DNA from: Litsea cubeba
Taxonomy: Eukaryota; Streptophyta; Magnoliopsida; Laurales; Lauraceae
NCBI GenBank assembly: GCA_012931725.1
Contig: WHSA01000944.1
Location: forward strand, 62,001 to 126,000
Direction of reading: 5' to 3'
DNA: 64,000 nt
The notes beneath the pieces are model-generated. The model was not told the DNA's origin. It searched no databases and saw only the letters and a program-made list of their open reading frames with translations. The position numbers and the translations under genes are program-made. Below are positions 20,495-31,009 of the stretch, one piece after another. The stretch's first letter is position 1. Every line of letters starts with the position of its first letter.

Positions 20495-22023
20495 ATATAT
20501 GTTACATCCCACATCGCTCATGTGAGTGTCCAAAGTGAAGGATATTAGATGGTGCATTCCTTAACTTGGTATGAGGCCTTTTGAGCTCACCATGGACTTC
20601 GGTGCTCAGGAACAAAATCATGAGGGTACGTGTAAGACCCCGACCCCAATTCTTTTGTTTAGTATTATTTTAATTGTGGTATTGCTTTTTAAGAAAGATT
20701 AGAGTTGGTTTGACCTTGTTTTTGAGTTTGACTAGATTTTTCATAACTTTGGAGAGTTTTAAGTACCATTGACTTTGGTTTGACCCAACCCTTGTAAAAT
20801 GTATTTTTATGAGAAATTACTCTTGATTTCTAAAAATTTTAAATTTTGTTTTTTGACATATTTCATTAAGTTTAACAACTTTCATGTTTTGACCATTTTG
20901 ATTTAATGCCCAGAAATCGCGGTTTTCGAGAAAAAGTGCAAAAAATGACATTTTCACTAATATGTCCATAAATTTCAAAAATTTCAGAAATTGGCAAAAA
21001 TATACTTTTTGGAAAGTAGAAGTTTCGTTGATCGATTTTGTCTTCTTTGTCGTCTTCGTTCGGGACCCACAAATGTCAGTTTTAAACACCTGTATATTGG
21101 GGCCCATGGGACCCACTTGCCCACTTTATTAAGGGGCTGAACCCTCTTCTTCTTCTTCCATTTCCCTGCAACGATTCTAGCTATGGCTGGAACCCTTTTC
21201 CAGCCACTCTCTCTCCTCCTATATGCTCTCTTCTTGTCTGCTAAATGGAGGATTGATCTCCTAGACCTTTTCCCCATCTCTCAAGCTTTCCAAAAATGTA
21301 TTTTTCAAGAGATTTGAGCAAGAACAAAGCTTTTTTTCAAGCCCTTCTTCTTGGTTCAAGGCTTTGAAGGTTAGCAAAAGCTTTTCCTTCTTCTAATCTT
21401 TGTTTTCTAACCCATTTAGAGTGTTTTTAACAAACATGCAAAGGCATCCTTTGAGATTTGCAATGGATTTGTTTTCTAGGGCTTCTTCTTGAGCTATTTT
21501 TGGGGGTTTTGTGATTTTGGAGCTTGAGACTACATGAAGACCATCCTTGAGTAATTTTCACTCCATCTTGGCTTGAGGCAAGTAAGTTTTCAAATAATGA
21601 GATGCATTGATTTCCCTTATAGCAAGTTTTGGATTTTTCCTATGCATTCTTTCTTTATTGTTACTTCTTCTCTTTGATTAATGGATTGTTTACTTTGATG
21701 TGTTATGAAATGGTCTTATCTATCTATTTTGAGTTATTGTTTTTCAACATTGTAAAGATTTTGGATTAATTGTGTTTATGTTAAAAGTTCTCAATATTTG
21801 ATGAATGGAAGTGTTTTGTCTAGATTTGATTTGTTTTGAGAAATTGAATGAATTAGTGTGACGATTCAGTGGAGTTTAATGGGGCTTCAAGAGACCTAAA
21901 TTGTAAAGAAAATTCATATGGAAGAATGGAGGGAATGAAAAATTAGAAAAAAGGAGGTAGAAAATGCATTTTGGCACTTAACGGACTGGGGCAGAGCCCA
22001 GTCCGCTTGAGCGAGCCCATGGG

Positions 22024-22155
22024 CCGCTCGAGCGGACCGGGCTCTGCCTGGCTCCAGCGAAACCAGAACCTGGTTCGCTCGAGCGACCCAATGGGCCGCT
22101 CGAGCAACCCAGCTTCTGGATGGGCCTCGCTCGCGCGGACTTGGGCTGCTCGAGC
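22024..22155. repeat. Cluster of GCTCGAGC palindromes
   Basis: The octamer GCTCGAGC occurs at about 22026, 22077, 22098 and 22148, four times in some 130 bp, within GC-rich repeats containing CCCATGGGCCGCTCGAG in a solo LTR that is otherwise A/T-rich. Confidence 0.85.
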
Positions 22156-22559
22156 GGACCTGGGACTTGGCCCAGGTCTGTTTGAGATCCTTTTTCAGCC
22201 CATTTAATTCCCTCACTTGAAGCCCATTAACCCCCTGATGATATATGGAAGCCCGGGAATAATTGTTATGTGTTGTGATTTTTCAAATGATGTAAATTGA
22301 ATGAGAAAATGAAAAGGGCATGGTGTTAGAATTATCCGGGGGAATTTTATGGATCTTAATGCACACTTTTTAACCTTAAAAGTTGACGATCTTCAGTGGC
22401 ATCAAACTTCTCTATCATAAATCAACTTTGAGGGGCTAAGTATGCATCGAGGCGACTGTTGATAAATCACTGAACTATTACACACTACTCCACTTCCATT
22501 CCAAGTCAGTAGATATATATGTGTCCTTTGGTAAATTAATTTGAAAGGATTTAAGTGAT

Positions 22560-22905
22560 TTATCACATTTGAAAGCATCGGTGATTTGAGATAGAATTGG
22601 GTGGTTTACCACATAAATTTGTATGTTTTTCTATGAATTGATTTGAGATAGATTTGAATGGTTCGCCATACAAATTTGTATACTTTTTACAAATTGTCTT
22701 GAAAACGGATTTGAGTGGTTCACCACAGAGATTTATGTATCCCTTACACTTTGATTTGAAACGGATTTAAGTGGTTCGCCATAGAGAATTGTGTACCCTT
22801 TACACTTTGATTTGAAATGTATTTGAGTGGTTTACCACGGAAATTTGTATGATTTTTCTATAAATTTATTTGAATCCGATTTGAATGGTTCGCCACGTTC
22901 GGAAA
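22560..22905 (+). repeat. Degenerate tandem repeat, about 60-65 bp period, in the solo LTR
   Basis: Some five or six units share GGATTTGAGTGGTTCACCAC or near variants, followed by an AAATTTGTAT-type stretch and TACACTTTGATTTG. Copies differ at many positions, so the array is old. Confidence 0.8.
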
Positions 22906-23134
22906 CATCGATAAGGCTACTCATCAGATTTGTTCGGATTTGTCTGTATGTTCAGTATTTATTTGTTCAGGAGTAGTCCTTTTATCGATTTCACAATGTA
23001 TTATTATGCTTGGATTTGTATCGGTTCAGGTTTTGAAACTTAAATGCACCACTAAGCTTAGGTTACCTTGTTGGGCTGATCACCCGGCTTGAAATCTTTA
23101 ATTTGTCCGCTAACTGCAGTTTGGATTCTGTTTG

Positions 23135-23325
23135 CTGACCATGGCAACGGTTCTGATCTGCCAGTCCCACATGTAGTGGCTACGGTTCTGATTTGATCTG
23201 CCGGTCCCATTTGTATGGCTACGGTTCTGATCATTCCGGTCCCACATGTAGTGGCTACGGTTCTGTTTGATAACGACTTTGTTCGTTCCGGTCCCACGAG
23301 TAGTGGCTACGGTTTCTGTCTGCTC
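23135..23325 (+). repeat. Tandem repeat around GGCTACGGTTCTG in the solo LTR
   Basis: About four units share CCGGTCCCACATGTAGTGGC or variants followed by TACGGTTCTG, with spacers of differing length. Confidence 0.8.
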
Positions 23326-24187
23326 CCATTACTTCGGCAATATGAGAATATAGCTATATGTGATTTGCTAATGTTTTAACGAGTTTGTTATCTCTTTTAA
23401 GATATTTATGTTGCGGATACTATTCATTTATTTGCTCTGATATTTATGCTCAGTCTTTTAATCAGTTTATTACGATTCATCACCGTTATTGTTTAGAATC
23501 TTTAAAAGGATTTACAAATATTTCATAATGTTTTATAAATGCCTATCATCATATTATCTGAATATTGCTTGCCAGACCGTCGTGTCTGACCCTTCTGTTT
23601 GGTGCCAGGATTTGTTCTCCTTGCCTTTTTGGTGCTTGTTCGGAGGAGGCTATTGAGCCACTTGTTATACGCGAGAGGCTGCCCATTGATATCATATAGA
23701 TGTCAAGGTTGGCACCGGAGTTTGTTATATATATGGGGTAGTATTTGTTCAGTGGTTTTGTTTGTACGACTTTTATTAGCCTTTTTCCTTGGGGTTTTAA
23801 TAAACACACTTTTGTAATTTGTAACTTTAACTTGTGTGGGAAATAAATTATCCTATTACTGTCAGCTCAGAATTTTTATCATTTATGATTTGTACCAGTC
23901 TGCTCATTTGATGGCTTTATGATATTGGTTGAGTGCGACATGGAATCCGATGGCCACGGGCTCCGGGTCGCAACGCCATGTTTAGCTTCCGCGACATGTT
24001 CAGTTTGTGTGGAATTGTGTGATCCTCACACACGCGGATCTTGGGAAATAGCAAAAATTTTAATTAGTCCCAAAATCTCGCATCCCGAGGTTGGATTACT
24101 GTAGGGTCCTGTTTCGGGGTGTGACAGTACGCTAATGTGGGGCTCAAAGCGGACAATATCATTCCTGGTGGGTTGGACTCTTGCAAA

Positions 24188-24199
24188 TGGTATCAGAGC
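24188..24199 (+). other. Primer-binding site after LTR1
   Basis: TGGTATCAGAGC, complementary to the 3' end of initiator methionine tRNA. It opens a 145-bp interior (24186-24330) that ends in the purine tract AAGGGGGTGGAA directly before LTR2. Confidence 0.85.
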
Positions 24200-24330
24200 T
24201 GACTATCAACTAGTTCGAGTGTGGGTCCCCTGCCGTGGGCGGGTTTCCATGTAGGCGGGCCAAGAGGGCTGGCAGGCTACGGGAGCTGGTAGGCTACTCT
24301 ACAGGGACGTGCAGCCTTAAGGGGGTGGAA

Positions 24331-24510
24331 TGTAACGCCCCGGAGTCCCACATCGACTATAGAGAGGAAAGTGAATGGGATTATATGTAGAGTTTACAAC
24401 CTTACCTTGCATGAGGCCTTTTGATGGGTTGATGCCATCAGAAGCAAAACCGTGAAGCCCGTGGGCCAAAGCGGACAATATCATGCATGCGTGTAGGGTG
24501 AGGTGTTACA
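24331..24510 (+). repeat. LTR2 of the composite (inner type)
   Basis: Begins TGTAACGCCCCGGAGTCCCA and ends GAGGTGTTACA. Its first half matches LTR3 closely; its last 60 bases differ from all others except for AAAGCGGACAATATCAT. The primer site TGGTATCAGAGC is at 24513-24524. Confidence 0.85.
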
Positions 24511-24524
24511 AATGGTATCAGAGC

Positions 24525-25293
24525 CGAGGACGACTCTCCTCTAAGGGGGGGAGGATATAACATCCCGTCTCCCCCCCTTAATCTTCTATTAATTATTTGT
24601 TAGCTAATTAAATGTGTTTAGAATCTTAGCGAGTTGGGTTTGGCATATGAGTCACGCGTGCGAAGTCTCCTGTGATTCCGAACTCATTTGGGTACAATAA
24701 GGGTGTGTCGCTATTTCTGGAAAGTTCTGAGGGCTTTTTAGTATTTTCCACTTTTCGAGATTTTGGCACCATAGGGTAGATTACCTAATTTCCCAGACTT
24801 TGTCCTTATGTTACATCTCGATCCGGACCCTTGAACCCGACCCAAAACCTGACCTGACCTGAACCCACCTAGTTTATTTTATTAATTTCCCAAAAGTCAA
24901 ACCCTCCCCACCTTATCCCATGTGAACCCCACCTCACTCCCCATCACACCCCACCCCCTTAACTCACGTGGGTGACCCACCTCTCACTTTCCCCTTTCCC
25001 CCTTTTTTCCCTTCACAAGGTCAAACCCCCATCTCCTTTCATTCCACTCCACACAACACAGCAACAGCTCCCATCCCTCTCTTTCTCCCATCTCTGTCGT
25101 TCTCCCTCCCTCACTCTCCTCGCTACCACCGTATCCGGACTCCGAGCACGCCGGCGGTCACCACCACCACCAAGCTCTCCTTCTTCTCTCCCTTCTCCAC
25201 TCTCTCATCTCACCATTTCATCTCATCTCATCTCATCTGTCCCTCACCTAACTCCACTCCCTGCCAACGTGGATTACCCTACCCATCTCACCC
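24525..25293 (+). other. Non-coding start of the pol-bearing interior, perhaps a captured LTR piece
   Basis: No gag or protease is present between the primer site and the pol remnant. The stretch begins with ATAACATCCCGTCTCCCC and later has a C-rich region with CCTTCACAAGGTCAAAC (about 25010), features reminiscent of a long chromovirus LTR promoter end. This suggests that a truncated LTR was joined to pol here. It is an inference from composition and motifs. Confidence 0.3.
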
Positions 25294-28200
25294 ATGTCCA
25301 CTAGAGTAATTTTAGCCTTGGGGGCAGACAGATTGATTATGAGTGGATGTGAGGGCTACGTGGAATTTATCATGGAGGATAAATTGTCCAAAGCGGTGGA
25401 GGATATTCCAGTTGTTTGTAATATCCCAGATGTCTTTCAGGAGGAAATACCTGGATTACCACCGGTCCTAGAGATTGATTTCAAGATTGAGCTTGTGCTA
25501 GGGACGACACCGATATCAAAGGCACCTTACTGGATGGCTCCAGCGGAACTAAGTGAGCTGAAATTTTAGTTGCAGGATCTCTTGGATAGAAGATTTATGA
25601 GACCGAGTGTATCACCATGGGGAGCACCGGTTTTGTTCGTGAAAAGGAAGGATGGATCGATGCGTATGTGCATAGACTACAGGCAGTTGAATCAGGTCAC
25701 GATCAAGAACAAGTATCCGTTGCCCAAGATAGATGAGTTGCTTGATCAGTTGCAGGGAGCACAACATTTCTCCAATATCGATTTGAGATCAGGGTACCAT
25801 CAGATACGAGTCAAGGATCAGGATGTGCAGAAGACAGCCTTCAGGACTAGATACGAACATTATGAGATCTTGGCTATGCCATTTGGGCGGACCAACGCAC
25901 TCAGAGTATTCATGGCTTTGATGAACAGGGTCTTTGCACCATGCTTAGACAAGTTCACAGTCGTATTCATAGACGATGTCCCAGTCTATTTGAAGTCCAG
26001 GGATGAACAAGCAGAGCATATGAGGAGTTTATTGCAGATTTTGAGAAAAAATCAGCTATATGCTAAGCTTAGAATGTGTGAATTTTGGATTGAGCAAGTG
26101 TCTTTTCTTGGACACATCATCTCTAAGGAAGGTTTATCAGTGGATCCAGCGAAGATTGAGGCAGTAGTCGGTTGGCAGAGCCCGAAGTCAGTGTTAGAGA
26201 TCAGGACTTTCTTTGGTTTAGCAGGTTATTACAGAAGATTTGTGAAGGGATTCTCCAGTATAGCAGCCCCGTTGACCAAATTGACAAGGAAGGATGTTCC
26301 TATTGTGTGGACAGATCAGTGTGAAGCAAAGTTTCAAGAGTTGAAGACCAGATTAACCACAGCTCCTATCCTTACTTTACCTTCAGGGAATGAAGAGTTT
26401 GTCATATTTACAGACACTTCAGGCATTGGATTGGGATGCGTACTAATGTAGGAGGGAAAAGTAGTAGCCTACGGGTCTAGACAATTGAAAGAGCATGAAA
26501 AGAGATATGTTACCCATGATTTGGAGCTGGCAGCAGTGGTTATGGCTTTGAAGATGTGGAGACATTACTTGTACGGAGAGAAATTCGAGGTTCACCCAGA
26601 TCACAGAAGTCTTCAGTACTTGTTTGGGCAGAAGGATCCGAATATGAGGCAGAACAGATGGATGAAATACATCAAGGACTACGATTTTCCGATAAAGTGT
26701 CATCCTGGGAAAGTAAATGTGGTTGTAGATGCATTGAGTAGAAAGACAGCGAATACCAGATGCTTACAGACAGAGTGGTCTTTGAAAGAGTTATTCAGAG
26801 ATTTAGCCATAGAGTTCCAGCCTCAGAGTGAGAGAATCATGGTTGCCAATATGAACACTTGGGAACCAGAGATTTTTAGCAGAATCAAGAGCAGTCAGAC
26901 AGAGGATCCAGGGTTAGTCAGACTGATAGACAGCATGGCAGACATGTCAGAGTTTAGACTCATAGAGGGAGTGTTGTATTGTCAGGACAGATTGTGTGTA
27001 CTGGATGTACATGATTTGAGGAACGAGATTATGGTTGAGGCACACCATTCTCGTTATGCTATTCACCTTGGGAGCACCAAAATGTACCAGAACTTGAGGA
27101 GTTTTTACTGGTAGAACAACATGAAGAAGAACATTGCAGGACTCGTCTCGAGATGTCTAATGTGTCAGCAAGTGAAGGTTGAGCATCAGAAACCTCCAGG
27201 GTTACTACAACCCTTGGAGACACCGGAATGGAAGTGGGAGCATATCACCATGGACTTCGTTGTAGGATTGCCACCCATAAGGGACAATGACAGTATTTGG
27301 GTGATTGTTGACAAACTCACCAAGTCAGCACACTTCATTCCTATAAGATGAGAGGCTCCATGGATGTTTTGGCACACAAGTACATCAAAAACATCGTCAC
27401 ATACATTGCATGGGGTTCCAGATTCCATTGTTTTAGACAGAGATATGAGGTTTGTGGGCATATTTTAGGTCAGTTTGTAAGCAGCTTTGGGTACCACTTT
27501 GAGTTTTAGCACTGCGTATCACCCTCAGACAGATGGACAGACGGAGAGGACCAACCAGACCATGGAGGACATGTTGCAGGCATGTGTTCTAGATTTCGGG
27601 AAATACTGGGAGAAGAGTCTTCCTTTGTGTGAGTTTTCCTACAACAACAGTTATCACTCCAGCATTAGGATGGCACCGTTTGAGGCATTATACGGATGGA
27701 AGTGCAAGACCCCGATTTGTTGGGAAGAGATTGGTGTTCGGAGTTTTCACGGACCTTCGATTATCAGCGATACTAGTGAGAAGGTGAAGCAAATCATCGA
27801 CAGGCTGAAGATTGCATGAGAGAGTTAGAAGAGCTACACAGACCCTAAGAGGAGGGATTTGGAGTTTCAAGTTGGAGAAAAGGTGTTCCTCAAAGTCTCA
27901 TCAACTAGAGGAACCATGAGATTTGGTCAGAAAGGAAAATTGGCTCGAAGATACATTGGACCGTTTGAGATTGATATGCACGTAGGTGAAGTGGCTTACA
28001 AATTGATACTGCCAGTAGAGCTAGCAGGATTCCACAAAGTTTTTCAGATTTCCATGTTGAGGAAGTACATTCCGGACCCTTCACACGTGCTACATCACGA
28101 GCCTTTGGATGTTTAGCCAGATGTGATGTTTGTGGAGAAGCCAAAGAAGATCATCGATACAAAGGAGTAGATGTTAAGGACAAGAACCATCCATTGGGTT

Positions 28201-28299
28201 AAAGTACAGTGGGAGCATCACAGTCCGAGGGAAGTGACTTGGGAACTCAGGGATCAGGTTAAGGAGAAGTATTCAGAGTTATTGCCAGAGGTGTGCTAG
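25294..28299 (+). pseudogene. pol: Chromovirus (Ty3) pol remnant: RT, RNase H, integrase, chromodomain-like end
   Basis: One frame runs the whole way. Reverse transcriptase (25570-26400): SPWGAPVLFVKRKDGS, FSNIDLRSGYHQIRV and the catalytic FIDD are present. RNase H (about 26400-26740): VIFTDTSG, EKRYVTHDLELAAVV, DALSRK. Integrase (about 27040-27820): MKKNIAG, CLMCQQVK, HITMDFVVGLPP, SIVLDRD, STAYHPQTDGQTER. GPF-type segment RYIGPFEI near 27950, then a decayed chromodomain (VKVQWEHHSPREVTWE). About ten internal stops occur, nearly all where the family has Gln, Arg or Trp, as C-to-T or G-to-A would make. A local frameshift pair lies near 27350-27420. Gag and protease are missing. It was inactive long ago. 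Confidence 0.9.
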
Positions 28300-28335
28300 A
28301 GATTTGGAGGACCAAATAGCCTAAGGGGGGTGGAA

Positions 28336-28531
28336 TGTGACGCATCGGAGTCCCACATCGACTATAGAGAAGAAAGTGAATGGGATTATATGTAGAGCTT
28401 ACACCCTTACCTTGCATGAGGCCTTTTGAGCTCACTCATGGACGTGGGTGCTAAGGAACAAAACCATGAGGGTACGCCAATGTGGGGCCCAAAGCGGACA
28501 ATATCATATACTGGTGGGTTGGGCTGTCACA
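28336..28531 (+). repeat. LTR3 of the composite (mosaic of inner and outer types)
   Basis: Begins TGTGACGCATCGGAGTCCCA like LTR2, but from about 28440 on follows the outer type (GAGGGTACGCCAATGTGG to GGGCTGTCACA). The purine tract AAGGGGGGTGGAA precedes it. The primer site TGGTATCAGAGC is at 28534-28545, opening a 45-bp interior. Confidence 0.88.
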
Positions 28532-28576
28532 AATGGTATCAGAGCCGAGGACAACTCTCCTCTGAGGTTGGGGGAT

Positions 28577-28762
28577 TGTTACATCCCACATCGCTCATGT
28601 GAGTGTCCAAAGTGAAGGATATTAGATGGTGCCTTCCTTAACTTGGTATGAGGCCTTTTGAGCTCACTCATGGACTTGGGTGCTGAGGAACAAAACCGTG
28701 AGGGTACTCCAATGTGGGGCCCAAAGCGGACAATATCATACCTAGTGGGTTGGGCTGTCACA
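28577..28762 (+). repeat. LTR4 of the composite (outer type)
   Basis: 186 bp, TGTTACATCCCACATCGCTC to GGGTTGGGCTGTCACA, followed by the target duplication ATATA. Confidence 0.9.
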
Positions 28763-28885
28763 ATATAAAGAATACTTTTCCTTTTAATTCGGCAACTTCC
28801 ACCTTTAATTTGTATTAATTGCTTAACCTGAGTTTTCATTTTTATTTTCTATTTTGAACAATGTCGGAGTACAAACTAGAACTGT

Positions 28886-29555
28886 GCATAGTTTTCTCCA
28901 ACTCCATTACTTACTCCAACAAACATCAAGAAATCTCAAATGAAAATCTTTTTGAAATTTACCAACCAAAGAAAACCCAAGATCTTCTTTATAAGATCTT
29001 TTCCTTCTGTAACCAGAGATTTCACCAAAGAAAATGGATATGACAATTTAAACTATCATCACTTGAGGTGAAAAAACACCATAAACAGAGAGAAGTTCAT
29101 TTTCTTTTGACCGATCATCACATTCGCTTGCAAGATTGGAACGAGAAGAGCAGCACCCAAGATCCCCGCAATCATGACCGCATCAACAACTTGATTCCTC
29201 TGCCGACTCAATCCTCTCAACACCACAACCATCAAATACTTCCTCCTCTCCTTCGCCACCGTCACGCTCCACCTCGGATACTCCCGATTGAAATACAAAC
29301 CTGACTGATACCCCAAACCCTCCGAGTGCTCCCAAAATTCTACCTACAGAAACAAACAACCCCAAAACTCATTAACAATCAAAAAGTGAGGGAAAGTGAA
29401 TGAAATAGAGGGATCGAGTGCCATACATGAGAATAGAGAGAGTGGGAGAGAAAAGAAAAGAAAAGCTCCTCTGTCTTTTCTTTTTTCATTCCAAGGCAGC
29501 AATTGAGAGTGTGCATTAGCTGGCATGGCATTTTAGACATGTGGCATTAGGGGAT
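28886..29555. repeat. Duplicated segment, copy 2 (empty Pack-MULE site)
   Basis: Same orientation as 1370-3878. At 29477-29490 it reads TTTCTTTTTTCATTCC uninterrupted, where copy 1 has 1.8 kb of Pack-MULE. The left edge lies about 120 bp after the composite element; the right edge coincides with the TGTTAGATT start of the next feature. Confidence 0.85.
29112..29343 (-). pseudogene. O-fucosyltransferase (DUF246 family) exon fragment, copy 2
   Basis: After a TTTCTGTAG acceptor (AG at 29344-29345) the minus strand reads VEFWEHSEGLGYQSGLYFN, EYPRWS, then RKYLMVVVLRGLSRQRNQVVD and GILGAALLVPILQANV. It is the same exon as 1607-1845 and keeps the family's Arg in NQQR-NQ better (SRQRNQ), but lacks the VIWGD end through a small deletion. 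No further exon of the gene was found in the window. The two copies differ at many sites, so the duplication is not recent. Confidence 0.7.
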
Positions 29556-31009
29556 TGTTAGATTATATGGTCTCAATCTAGTGGATGATGTAATAAATTA
29601 ATTTATTTCAATATAATCATGTTTTCTTTTTATGAGATGAATGGTGTTTTATTATTTGTTTGCACATAATCAATGCGAATGACATGATGGTTCATGAGAT
29701 GAACGGGAGTCCACAAGTATATTAGATGTAATACATGTGTACGGATGAGATCCACAAACGGGAGACTTGTGTCACAAATCTTATACTTAAATTCATTCAC
29801 AACCGGTGATGAGATTGGGCATCTCATCTAACAAGGTTGCAGCATTATGATCACTATGAGATAGTGTGATTTGTCTCAATTATCGGAGTGTAATACTCTA
29901 GATTATTGTGCTGGTACATTAGATGTATTGAAGGATCATGAGAAGTATCTTATGAAACACTGTCTTTACTTTAAGGTATGCTCTCATAATTCCCTAGCAA
30001 TAGGCTCATATGTTAGTGCCACATTCCTATGAGCACTTGTTTTTGTATTGTCAATTCCGTGTCGAAGAATCCAAGACCTTGCCTCTTAGAATTTCTCAAG
30101 GAAGATCAAGTCTGAAGGCAGAAGATCAAGTCTTGGAAGGCCCGGATTCATAGAAGAAGACGTCCATATGTGTGCCAACCTATTCAGGTAAATGGAACTC
30201 CAAACCAACCAAGACATGGCCCTAAAAACCCTTAGATTAATGGCTTATTTAATAGGGTTTTAGAGATTGTTTTTCAGCTTTTTTCAAGACTCAAAACAGG
30301 CCTCAGAAGTCGGCTAAACGCCATGGTTTTCGGTCACCTCGCGATTACTTTTCCAGAGAGCAAAAACTCTCTTAAAATGATTTTTAGGTACCTCGCGGTT
30401 ACCTCGCGACTAGCCGTTTGAACAGTAACACCACTATTCACTGTTCACTGTTCACTAGCCATTAGAACAGTAACACTATTCACTATTTACTATTCACTAT
30501 TCACTAGCCGTTTGAACAGTAACACTATTCACTGTTCACTAGCCGTTTTATGACCGTTGGAAAGTTTTCTATAAATACCTGAAGCCCATTTTCAACATTA
30601 AGGAGTCCAATTTTTGAAGAGCCTTTGTTCTAAATTCTTGTAAACCTGTCCCAAGCTCTCAAAGCTTCTTCCAAACACACTTAGATTCTATCTTGAAAAA
30701 TCCAAGGGCTTACTTAGCTCTAAGGAGTGTGCTTTGAGAAGCCAAATCTAGGGTATCCTAATCCCTAAAGTTATCTCTCATTTCTGCCCTAGAAATCAAA
30801 CCTCTACAACTTGGTTGTGCATCTCAATGGAGTTTCATCATCAACACCAAGCTAGCTGCAAGAGGTAAAAAGGTTCGATCATGGTCAAAAGCTTCCTCGA
30901 ACACTTTCGATCTTCTTCAAAGGCAAGTGTTCGCCCACCATTCAAATTTATATCTTTGTGACAGTGGATTGAATCTGTGTGTGTCAACCACTCTAAAAAT
31001 TTTGTGTGG
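29556..31009 (+). repeat. Probable LTR fragment of an unassigned element, with TATA box
   Basis: The stretch begins TGTTAGATTATATGG exactly where the duplicated host segment ends, has a TATA box CTATAAATA at 30569-30577, and stops where copia leader sequence starts at 31010. A repeated block at about 30410-30550 carries AACAGTAACACTATTCACT and CACTAGCCGTTT three times. Three CCTCGCG motifs lie upstream (30337-30410). No coding region is visible. The element's own end and its partner LTR are missing, so the LTR call is an inference. Confidence 0.4.
30569..30577 (+). promoter_or_regulatory. TATA box in the probable LTR fragment
   Basis: CTATAAATACCTGAAGCCC, about 1 kb from the left end of the fragment and followed by CT-rich leader-like sequence. 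Confidence 0.5.

Larger units (their letters stand above)
20631..24126. mobile_element. Solo LTR, 3.5 kb, Tekay/Del-like Ty3 type
   Basis: The segment starts TGTAAGACCCCGA and ends TCGGGGTGTGACA, imperfect inverted termini with the TGT...ACA pattern of long chromovirus (Tekay/Del) LTRs, and is flanked by a perfect 5-bp duplication GTACG (20626-20630 and 24127-24131). No gag, pol or primer site is present, so one LTR remains, as after recombination between two LTRs. It contains two tandem-repeat blocks and a cluster of GCTCGAGC palindromes. A TATTAAGGGGCTG stretch at about 21127 may be the core promoter in plus orientation. Lineage is inferred from the ends and length only. Confidence 0.85.
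20500..24185 (+). repeat. LTR1 of the composite (outer type), split by a solo LTR
   Basis: About 185 bp once the 20631-24131 insertion and its duplicated GTACG are set aside. It matches LTR4 (28577-28762) along its length, opening TGTTACATCCCACATCGCTC and carrying AAAGCGGACAATATC near the end. The end, TTGCA, has diverged from LTR4's TCACA. The primer site follows at 24188-24199. Confidence 0.85.
20500..28762 (+). mobile_element. Composite element: four short TRIM-like LTRs in tandem with three interiors
   Basis: A single 5-bp target duplication ATATA (20495-20499 and 28763-28767) bounds the whole unit. Inside are LTR1 (20500-20630 plus 24132-24185, split by a later solo LTR), a 145-bp interior, LTR2 (24331-24510), a 3.8-kb interior with chromovirus pol, LTR3 (28336-28531), a 45-bp interior, and LTR4 (28577-28762). 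LTR1-3 are each followed by TGGTATCAGAGC (initiator-Met tRNA primer site) and LTR2-4 are each preceded by a purine-rich tract. LTRs of 180-196 bp and tiny interiors are typical of TRIM elements. The outer pair begins TGTTACATCCC and the inner pair begins TGTRACGC. Confidence 0.85.

Noticed and set aside
24968..25309. Two overlapping plus-strand frames rich in Ser/Pro/Thr
   Set aside because: A pyrimidine-rich promoter or leader-like stretch keeps the frames open; there is no similarity to gag or other proteins.
20500..28762. Cassandra-type element with a 5S rRNA promoter in the LTR
   Set aside because: The short LTRs and Met primer site fit, but no 5S-like internal promoter sequence was recognised in any of the four LTRs.
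29059..29316. A live small gene encoding the O-fucosyltransferase-like exon
   Set aside because: It lacks the start and all catalytic exons, has a deletion at the exon end, and is paralleled by an equally partial copy.
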